Shown here piece after piece: positions 6,655-11,657 of a stretch of 11,657 nt of DNA. The DNA is from CAUJGP01 sp964612425. GTDB taxonomy: Bacteria; Bdellovibrionota; Bdellovibrionia; Bdellovibrionales; Bdellovibrionaceae. Numbering within the stretch: the first letter of the stretch is position 1; each line of letters opens with the position of its first letter. The notes below the pieces were generated by a model. It saw nothing but the letters and a program-made list of their open reading frames with translations. It made no database searches and had not been told where the DNA came from. The stretch covers positions 1 to 11,657 of the forward strand of contig CAZTDX010000092.1 in assembly GCA_964612425.1 (NCBI GenBank), given 5' to 3'. The position numbers and the translations under genes were made by a program.

Positions 6655-8067
6655 AACACTGTTTTCTAATTTCATTTCAATGAGTTTTACCGCTTCAACA
6701 GAAAACTCTAATGGCAACTCTTTGAAGACCTCTTTACAAAAACCATTCACCAGCATCGAGATCGCTTTTTCGTTATCTAAACCACGGGATTGCATATAAA
6801 AAAGTTGATCTTCAGAAATGCGCGATGTTGAAGCCTCATGCTCCAAAATAGCTGAGGGATTTTTTACTTCAATGTAGGGGACGGTGTGGGCTGAGCATTT
6901 TTCGCCGACAAGCATGGAGTCACACTGTGAGTAGTTTCGAGCATTCTGCGCGCTCGGTAAAATTTTGACTAAGCCTCGATAAGTATTCGAAGAGCGTCCC
7001 GTTGAAATACCTTTGGAAATAATCGTGCTCTTCGTATTTTTTCCAATATGAATCATTTTAGTACCAGTATCGGCTTGCATAAAATCATGTGTTAGCGCCA
7101 CAGAATAAAAACGTCCTTCAGAGTTTTCACCTTGGAGAATGACGCTGGGGTATTTCCATGTGATGGCGGAACCCGATTCCACCTGAGTCCAAGAGATTTT
7201 AGAATTTGAGCCCGCGCACTTTCCACGCTTAGTGACAAAATTATAAATCCCGCCCTTGCCTTCTTTATCCCCTGTGTACCAGTTTTGAACAGTCGAGTAT
7301 TTGATCTCCGCTTTTTCAAGCGCAATGAGTTCGACAACGGCTGCGTGAAGTTGGTTTTCATCACGTTGAGGAGCTGTACATCCCTCAAGGTAATTCACAA
7401 AACTGCCTTCATCAGCCACAATTAAAGTTCTTTCAAATTGCCCTGTCTCTTTAGCATTAATTCTAAAGTAAGTGGAAAGATCAATCGGACAGCGAACTCC
7501 CTTCGGAATATAAACAAAAGAACCATCAGTAAATACCGCCGAATTGAGGGCAGAGTAATAATTATCAGATATGGGAACAACAGTGCCTAAATATTTTTGA
7601 ACTAGTTCAGGATATTTTTGAACAGCCTCTGAGATAGAACAAAACACCACGCCCACTTTTTCCAACTCTTCTTTGTGAGTGGTGGCAATCGAAACGCTGT
7701 CAAAAACGACGTCCATTGCCACGCCGCTGATTCGTTTTTGTTCTTGAAGGGGAATACCCAATCGTTCAAAGGTTCGAATTAATTCAGGGTCAATATCGTT
7801 TAAATTTTTAGGGCCTTCTTTTTTCTGTTTAGGTGCAGAGTAGTAGCTGATATCTTGAAAGTTAATGGGAGGATATTGCACTTTGGCCCAATGAGGCTCG
7901 GTAAGAGTAAGCCAATGCTTAAATGCTTTCAAACGGAACTCAAGAAGAAAAGCAGGCTCCTTCTTTTTTTGCGAAATCCATCGAATGGTCTCTTCGGTTA
8001 AACCTTTAGGAGCTGTCTCCGAGGAGATTTCAGTTTCAAATCCATATTTGTAGTCATTTTGGTTCAT
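6649..8067 (-). CDS. sufB: Fe-S assembly scaffold subunit SufB
   Basis: SufB is the scaffold subunit on which nascent Fe-S clusters form, in the cytoplasmic SufBC2D complex. The 472-residue product matches the usual length and is the most conserved protein in the window. Motifs include VAMDVVFDSVSI, PISDNYYSALNSAVFTDGSF, YIPKGV, CPIDLSTYFRIN, the LEGCTAP segment (C230), QNWYTGD, and the end region QCDSM ... LEHEASTSRI ... EDQLFY. Cys382 in QCDSM corresponds to E. coli Cys405, and His410-Glu411 to E. coli His433-Glu434, all important for assembly; the offset of 23 equals the length difference from the 495-residue E. coli protein. The ATG overlaps the upstream regulator's stop as ATGA, and GAGGGAG upstream serves as Shine-Dalgarno. 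It is the first structural gene of the operon. Confidence 0.98.
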   Translation of the reverse strand: MNQNDYKYGFETEISSETAPKGLTEETIRWISQKKKEPAFLLEFRLKAFKHWLTLTEPHWAKVQYPPINFQDISYYSAPKQKKEGPKNLNDIDPELIRTFERLGIPLQEQKRISGVAMDVVFDSVSIATTHKEELEKVGVVFCSISEAVQKYPELVQKYLGTVVPISDNYYSALNSAVFTDGSFVYIPKGVRCPIDLSTYFRINAKETGQFERTLIVADEGSFVNYLEGCTAPQRDENQLHAAVVELIALEKAEIKYSTVQNWYTGDKEGKGGIYNFVTKRGKCAGSNSKISWTQVESGSAITWKYPSVILQGENSEGRFYSVALTHDFMQADTGTKMIHIGKNTKSTIISKGISTGRSSNTYRGLVKILPSAQNARNYSQCDSMLVGEKCSAHTVPYIEVKNPSAILEHEASTSRISEDQLFYMQSRGLDNEKAISMLVNGFCKEVFKELPLEFSVEAVKLIEMKLENSVG

Positions 8068-8561
8068 AGTGAAGCTCCCTCAATAGTTCGACCTTTGCTC
8101 TTGTTGGGCGTTGATTTTTTAACTCCGGAGCTAGTTTCTGAAATTGTATTTAAAGACAAAGGCTCTCCGGCAATAAGATTTTGCAGCGACAAACTTTGAT
8201 AAAAATGAATGAGGTGCTGATTTAAATTATGAGTGGGGTGGATAATGTTACAGTTATGTTTAATGCGACAGGTAGATGATAAACAACGAACTAATTTCAT
8301 GGGGCCGAGAAGTGTTACTGAAAGGTCATAAAAACTTAATTTGGCGAGGTCTTTGATCAAAAGATAGCCTCCAGTAACACCTTGAGAGGACTGAAGCCAC
8401 GACTTCTGGGTAAGTGTTTGCAATATTCGAGCAATAGTGTCAAAAGAGCAGCCGTAGGTGTCTGCAATTTCCTTGGCCGTCGATATCTCCCCCGGTCTTT
8501 TATTAGAAAGATGTTTGAGGGCAATCAGTGCATATTCGATTTTGCGGTTAAGTTTAAACAT
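8064..8561 (-). CDS. Rrf2/IscR-family regulator heading the suf operon
   Basis: Rrf2 proteins are winged-helix dimeric regulators, many of which sense Fe-S status or stress through a bound cluster. The 165-residue product begins FKLNRKIEYALIALKHL (family helix 1 with the usual Tyr-Ala). It has the HTH at about 28-57 (STAKEIADTYGCSFDTIARILQ), the wing with GGYLL (64-68), and a cysteine cluster C93-x4-C98-x5-C104 with H108 nearby. E. coli IscR has C-x5-C-x5-C-x2-H, so the ligand set is similar but spaced differently. C38 inside the recognition region is extra. The last 25 or so residues form a polar Ser/Thr/Lys tail. An AGAGGTG Shine-Dalgarno precedes the ATG. As the promoter-proximal gene, overlapping sufB by ATGA, it most likely controls its own operon; whether it represses or activates cannot be told from sequence. 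Confidence 0.9.
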   Translation of the reverse strand: MFKLNRKIEYALIALKHLSNKRPGEISTAKEIADTYGCSFDTIARILQTLTQKSWLQSSQGVTGGYLLIKDLAKLSFYDLSVTLLGPMKLVRCLSSTCRIKHNCNIIHPTHNLNQHLIHFYQSLSLQNLIAGEPLSLNTISETSSGVKKSTPNKSKGRTIEGASL

Positions 8562-8668
8562 GACACCTCTTTAATTGAAAACAAAACGAAATTCACCTTT
8601 TTTTTGATAAATGCGATAAAAAAAAACGTATTTTGATAAAAGAGAGTTTTAATCACTACAGAGGCACT
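8562..8668. promoter_or_regulatory. Divergent regulatory region, suf operon / GDPD-like gene
   Basis: This 107-bp gap must hold the promoters of both the suf operon (leftward) and the GDPD-like gene (rightward). TTTTGATAAA occurs exactly twice (8602-8611 and 8631-8640), and a further GATAAA lies at 8615-8620. The three GATAAA cores start 9 and 20 bp apart, about one and two helical turns. An A9 run lies at 8618-8626 and a T8 run at 8598-8605. On the plus strand TTGATA (8604-8609) and TATTTT (8629-8634) could be -35/-10 with a long 19-bp spacer. I cannot place the suf -10 and -35 with confidence. The GATAAA repeats are a candidate site for the Rrf2 protein, by inference only. Confidence 0.45.
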
Positions 8669-9505
8669 ATGCAGGTTATAAAAGTTACCGTGGCGATACT
8701 ACTATTAATGATATGCGCATTTTTTAGCCTTAGATTTTACGGTCTCAGCCAGCAATACCAAGTCTACGATCATCCTCTTATGAAAAAGCCGCTCCCGTGG
8801 GTTTTAGCCTGGGGAGGAGACTGGGAGGCTGGTCCAAGCCATAGTTTGACGGCGCTGCGGGCGGCAGCTCAGGATCGTGAATTGATTTTGGCCATCAATA
8901 TACAAATGAATAAGGAAAAGCATTTTTTTGCGATCCCATCAGAGTTGACTCATCGAGAGCCGCAACCACTAGTATCAGAGATGACCGATACTGAAGTTAA
9001 AAATATGGATTTGGGCTCGGGACAGCACCCACTGATGCTTGAAGAGATTATCACTGAATTTCCTCAGTCCCCTTTGCTTTTATGGGTCAGTGATAATTTA
9101 GAAAATGTTGATTTACGACTTGAGCCGCTAATAAAAAAACATCCGCAACCAAATCTACTCATGATTCACAGTGAGTACGATAATGTGCTGAAGAGTTTGA
9201 AAACTCTCATTCCAGATCTACTCTATGGAACGGGAGTGGGGCAGCGAGTGCGAGCACTGATGCTGAGTTCCTTGAGGTTAGAGCCTATCGCCACTCTTGA
9301 TGGAGATTTTTTAATTTCTCCTCTGAAAGGGCATGGTGTGGTGACCCTTTCTGAAACATTAAAGCAAGAGTTTTTAAGACGAAAGAAGCTCACAATTATA
9401 GGTCCGCTATTAACGCAGGAAAGTAATGATTTGGCTCTTAAAATAGGGGCGGATGGTTATCTTACGGCGTATCCCAGGGATTTGAAAAAGAAATTACTTC
9501 GCTAG
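8669..9505 (+). CDS. Membrane-anchored GDPD-like protein lacking catalytic residues
   Basis: The ATG at 8669 is chosen because GAGG at 8661-8664 precedes it and the product (278 residues) then opens with a clean uncleaved anchor (about 3-24). An upstream in-frame TTG at 8633 has no ribosome site. The rest follows the glycerophosphodiester phosphodiesterase TIM-barrel in order. These are a WVLAWGGDW strand where the family has AHRG, SLTALRAAA for the ENT..AF helix, LILAINIQMNKEKHFFAIP for the E-x-D..T-x-D..VVIHD stretch, TDTEVKNMDLG and HPLMLEEII (family P-T-L-E-E-hydrophobic), NLLMIHSEYDNVLKSLKTLIPDL for the late barrel strand/helix, and IGADGYLTAYPRDL for the G-V-D-G-I-x-T-D-x-P end. His, Glu, Asp and the second His of the active site are replaced (Gly, Ala75, Asn77, Pro90). 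It is therefore probably not a phosphodiesterase; a binding or structural role is possible. It diverges from the suf operon and overlaps the next gene's 3' end. Confidence 0.8.
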   Translation: MQVIKVTVAILLLMICAFFSLRFYGLSQQYQVYDHPLMKKPLPWVLAWGGDWEAGPSHSLTALRAAAQDRELILAINIQMNKEKHFFAIPSELTHREPQPLVSEMTDTEVKNMDLGSGQHPLMLEEIITEFPQSPLLLWVSDNLENVDLRLEPLIKKHPQPNLLMIHSEYDNVLKSLKTLIPDLLYGTGVGQRVRALMLSSLRLEPIATLDGDFLISPLKGHGVVTLSETLKQEFLRRKKLTIIGPLLTQESNDLALKIGADGYLTAYPRDLKKKLLR

Positions 9506-9961
9506 TTCTACACCAACATTAATTTTGGAAATGTTTGTTGTATTTTTCAGATAGTCTTTAATTCCTGAAGACTCGGGATCAATATCTTTATAGATGTCGG
9601 GATAAATAAATGATTCACGCTCTGAAACGGAAGTCCCTGCTAATTGGATGATGGTTAGTTCAGACCCGTAGTGAGTCCAACCGCAGTCGGTGTCTAAATT
9701 TTTATATGTCGTGATTACAATTTTTAGTTCAGATAGCGGCTTAATTGCAGGTGGTTGACTCCAGGGGTGCAGTGCCTTTTTATGATCGTGAGTCAATTGA
9801 GCCAATAGTTCTTTCGCTTTTTTCGGTTCAAGCCGGCCATAGTCGCAAATTACTGTTTGTCCCTGGATTACTCCCCCTTGAAAGTTTCTCGAGTCACAGC
9901 CACTGGCAAAAGCCTGAATGTGGCTACAAAATAAAATTGAAATAATAAATAACTTTTCCAT
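9494..9961 (-). CDS. Small secreted or lipid-anchored protein of unknown function
   Basis: No family is recognised. The 155-residue product has a classic export signal (MEKLFIISILFCSHIQAFASGC): a hydrophobic stretch 4-12 and AFAS followed by Gly-Cys. Cleavage could be after AFA by signal peptidase I. Alternatively Cys22 could be lipidated, since ASGC is an acceptable though not ideal lipobox. The mature part has two further cysteines (C39, C93), a Lys-rich helix at about 46-62, predicted beta segments around ELKIVITTY and ELTIIQLAGTS, and an acidic stretch near the end (PDIYKDIDPESS). The start is firm: AGAGGAGG (9966-9973) is four nt before the ATG. Its last 12 bp overlap the 3' end of the GDPD-like gene on the other strand, and it diverges from the LysR gene. 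Confidence 0.8.
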   Translation of the reverse strand: MEKLFIISILFCSHIQAFASGCDSRNFQGGVIQGQTVICDYGRLEPKKAKELLAQLTHDHKKALHPWSQPPAIKPLSELKIVITTYKNLDTDCGWTHYGSELTIIQLAGTSVSERESFIYPDIYKDIDPESSGIKDYLKNTTNISKINVGVELAK

Positions 9962-9984
9962 AAAACCTCCTCTAATTGTGAAAG

Positions 9985-10035
9985 TATTTATAAAAAATAT
10001 AATTAAATAATAAAAATATATAATTTATATAAAAT
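9985..10035. promoter_or_regulatory. 51-bp pure A/T tract with LysR promoter
   Basis: Every base from 9985 to 10035 is A or T, in the gap between the secreted-protein gene and the LysR gene. A perfect TATAAT (10019-10024) could be the -10 of the LysR gene with a start near 10031. On the other strand TATAAA (9987-9992) could serve the secreted-protein gene. In such a tract -10-like words arise by chance, and no -35 stands out. The tract itself may act as an UP element or as bent or easily melted DNA. Confidence 0.45.
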
Positions 10036-10037
10036 CC

Positions 10038-10052
10038 ATGCTAAAAAAGCAT
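10038..10052. promoter_or_regulatory. LysR-box-like palindrome at the LysR gene start
   Basis: ATGCT-AAAAA-AGCAT is a perfect 15-bp palindrome with the T-N11-A geometry of LysR-type binding sites. It ends two nt before the LysR ATG and occupies the place of a ribosome binding site. It lies downstream of the candidate -10, where a bound regulator would block transcription, and the RNA could also fold into a small hairpin. Autorepression is the natural guess. Confidence 0.45.
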
Positions 10053-10054
10053 TA

Positions 10055-10912
10055 ATGAATTTGTTACATCTCGAATACTTTTATACTGTCGCTAGCTCCG
10101 GAGGCTTTTTACGAGCTTCAGAAAAACTGCGAATCAATCAGCCAGCAATCAGTCGTATGGTTGCAAATCTTGAGGACTATTTTGGCTTCAAGCTCTTTGA
10201 AAAAGTTGGAAGGAATGTGCGCCTGACCTCTCGGGGAGAAGAGGTCTTCAACAGTTGCAAGAAAATATTTTCTGAAGTTGATAATCTCAAACTCTCTATA
10301 GGAAAAATCAGTGGAGAGTGCGGAGGCCCCTTATTGATTGCTGCCGCAGAACCTATCGCGGGACACTATTTACCAGAAAAAGTGGCCCTGCTCCTTAAGC
10401 AACATCCCGACATTTATCCCAATATCTTTTGTGGTCCTTCTTCGATGCTTCTCAAAAAAATAGAACTGGGTGAAATAGAATTGGGTTTATTTTTTCACCT
10501 CCCTGATTTAAGCGAAAAAATAATTATTGAGGAGAAGATAGATGTTCCCTTTAGGTTGGTTGTTCGAAGTGACTTAAAAAAAGAGGAGCGCGTTTTAACC
10601 CACTTTATTGGTTCAAGAGAGATTGATGATGCTGCTTCAAGGCGATTCCCGACCCTAGAGCTATTAAAAAGTAAATACTCCTCAGCCTCGATTAAAACTT
10701 CGAGCAACAGCTTGACGGCACACAAAGAGCTGGTGCTTAGAGGAGTGGGCATTTCGGTGTTGCCAGAATTTCTCATTAAAGAGGAGTTAAAAAATAAAGT
10801 TTTAGTTGATGTGCTTTCAAAGGAAAAATTCGTCTTTCAAATGAAGGTCGTGCGGCGGAAAAATGCCGTGGCCACACTAAATTCGATGAAGCTTCAAGAA
10901 TTTTGTTTATGA
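10055..10912 (+). CDS. LysR-family transcriptional regulator
   Basis: LysR-type regulators are tetrameric DNA-binding proteins that respond to a small-molecule ligand. The 285-residue product has the family length. The winged HTH occupies 1-60 with the hallmark pattern LEYFYTVASSGGFLRASEKLRINQPAISRMVANLEDYFGFKLFEK and LTSRGEEV. A linker helix covers about 63-88. The ligand domain runs from about 91 (GPLLIAAAEPIAGHYLP) to the end, with the LGEIELGLFF turn and LVLRGVGISVLPEFLI, both typical of LysR substrate domains. The ligand is unknown. The ATG is the only plausible start, but no Shine-Dalgarno precedes it, only an A-rich leader with a palindrome. It diverges from the secreted-protein gene and is convergent with the dehydrogenase, 10 bp away; either could be a target, but no direct link is visible. 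Confidence 0.93.
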   Translation: MNLLHLEYFYTVASSGGFLRASEKLRINQPAISRMVANLEDYFGFKLFEKVGRNVRLTSRGEEVFNSCKKIFSEVDNLKLSIGKISGECGGPLLIAAAEPIAGHYLPEKVALLLKQHPDIYPNIFCGPSSMLLKKIELGEIELGLFFHLPDLSEKIIIEEKIDVPFRLVVRSDLKKEERVLTHFIGSREIDDAASRRFPTLELLKSKYSSASIKTSSNSLTAHKELVLRGVGISVLPEFLIKEELKNKVLVDVLSKEKFVFQMKVVRRKNAVATLNSMKLQEFCL

Positions 10913-10922
10913 AGCATTTTCA

Positions 10923-11630
10923 TTATATTTGTATTTCATTTATTGCCATCGAATCTGGTTGTTCCAAAACAAATGCAATTGTTCTGGCAATATCCTCCGC
11001 TGTTAATGCAGTTTCATGGGCTGCTTTCACACGATCCTTAATGGATTGATTTGAAATATTTTCGGCTAATTCTGTTTTTACATAGCCTGGACAAATTGTT
11101 GTGACTTTAATTATTCCTCTAAATTCTTGTTTAATCCCTTCAGAAATTGCTCGAACTGCAAATTTTGTTGCACTATAAATAGCTGTTGAAGGCAAAACAA
11201 TATGGCCGGCCATAGAAGAAATATTAATGATATGGCCTTTCTTTCTTTCACTCATATGGGGTATAACCGAGGCTACTCCGTGAAGCACTCCTCTTATATT
11301 AACGTCAATCATTTGGTTCCATTCATTAATTTTTAGTTCCGAAAGATAAGAGATTGGCATCACTCCCGCATTATTGATGAGTACATCGATTTGGCCAAAC
11401 GCTTCCACTGTTTTATCGATAGCATCCTGAAAATTATTCAGATCAGTCACATCGAGATGATGAATAATTACCTTTCCACCAAATGATTCAATCTCAGACT
11501 TGACTCTGTTTAGCCTATCTAATCGCCGAGCCCCTAACGAAACATTGTAATTAAGCTTTGCCAATTTAATGGCTAATGCTTCACCAATACCACTGCTAGC
11601 GCCTGAAATAAAAACTGTTTTTCTATCCAT
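10923..11630 (-). CDS. Short-chain dehydrogenase/reductase (classical SDR)
   Basis: A cytoplasmic NAD(P)H-dependent oxidoreductase of unknown substrate. The 235-residue product carries the Rossmann motif SGASSGIG (9-16), an adenine-site Asp in HLDVTD (D60), NNAG (86-89), the catalytic Ser139 in INISSMAG, and Tyr152-Lys156 in YSATK. PGYVKTE follows in the cofactor region. Arg35-Arg36 after the second strand suggests a preference for NADP(H). The sequence resembles the YdfG/serine-dehydrogenase-like group, whose members commonly end NEIxIRPTxQ; here it stops right after NEIQI, a slightly early end that leaves the catalytic core intact. AGGAGG at 11637-11642 supports the ATG. It is convergent with the LysR gene; its promoter lies beyond the window. 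Confidence 0.93.
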   Translation of the reverse strand: MDRKTVFISGASSGIGEALAIKLAKLNYNVSLGARRLDRLNRVKSEIESFGGKVIIHHLDVTDLNNFQDAIDKTVEAFGQIDVLINNAGVMPISYLSELKINEWNQMIDVNIRGVLHGVASVIPHMSERKKGHIINISSMAGHIVLPSTAIYSATKFAVRAISEGIKQEFRGIIKVTTICPGYVKTELAENISNQSIKDRVKAAHETALTAEDIARTIAFVLEQPDSMAINEIQI

Positions 11631-11657
11631 ACTAATCCTCCTGTAATCATAAGTTAA

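Noticed and set aside
7092..7388. 98-residue frame within sufB
   Set aside because: It is a frame-shifted reading of a highly conserved SufB segment.
8382..8636. Plus-strand frame running across the Rrf2 gene into the divergent promoter
   Set aside because: It is antisense to a clear Rrf2 HTH and its end reads through homopolymer tracts.
9745..9945. Plus-strand frame opposite the secreted-protein gene
   Set aside because: The opposite strand has a proper signal peptide and a near-perfect Shine-Dalgarno; this frame has neither.
10495..10776. Minus-strand frame in the LysR gene
   Set aside because: It is antisense to the conserved LysR ligand-binding domain.
10909..10923. ATGAA/TTCAT hairpin as a terminator between LysR and SDR genes
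   Set aside because: The stem is only 5 AT-rich pairs with no T-run, and it includes the LysR stop codon; chance is likely.
10055..11630. LysR-SDR pair as a dedicated regulatory system
   Set aside because: The genes are convergent, not divergent or co-directional, so no shared promoter or operon links them.

Overview
The window looks like chromosomal DNA of a Gram-negative, AT-leaning bacterium, most plausibly from the Bdellovibrionota or a related delta-type lineage. That assignment is an inference. It rests on Sec/lipoprotein-type secreted proteins of no recognisable family, a proteobacterial MscL, and an iron-sulfur assembly operon whose order (Rrf2 regulator, sufB, sufC, sufD, sufS, nfu) is neither the E. 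coli (sufABCDSE) nor the Firmicutes (sufCDSUB) arrangement. No phage, transposon, CRISPR or tRNA signal was seen, and no stretch over 300 bases lacks a gene.

Left part (1-2721): a possible tail of a plus-strand gene, then mscL (mechanosensitive channel) on the minus strand. Diverging from mscL is a 677-residue putative lipoprotein. Its C-terminal half is built from 41-residue repeats, five of them with no gaps and three or four more that are degenerate. It belongs to no family I recognise.

Central part (2763-8561, all minus strand): a tight Fe-S biogenesis operon. An Rrf2/IscR-like regulator comes first, followed by SufB, SufC and SufD (scaffold complex), SufS (cysteine desulfurase) and a two-domain Nfu protein (carrier or scaffold). 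Every junction except sufB-sufC is coupled by start/stop overlap (ATGA three times, TAATG once). No SufE/SufU sulfur-transfer partner and no A-type carrier is encoded here. The regulator keeps three cysteines but with spacing different from E. coli IscR, so cluster-dependent autoregulation is likely but unproven.

Right part (8669-11630): diverging from the operon is a membrane-anchored protein with a glycerophosphodiester phosphodiesterase-like fold in which all recognisable catalytic positions are replaced. Its 3' end overlaps by 12 bp a convergent gene for a small secreted protein of unknown function. An extremely AT-rich 93-bp divergent region separates that gene from a LysR-type regulator, which has a LysR-box-like palindrome directly at its start. 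Convergent to it is a complete classical short-chain dehydrogenase.

Most of the window is ordinary core metabolism. The points most worth a second look are the 41-residue repeat lipoprotein, the inactive-looking GDPD-like protein beside the suf operon, and the altered cysteine spacing of the suf regulator. I see no clear evidence of a wholly new multi-gene system.
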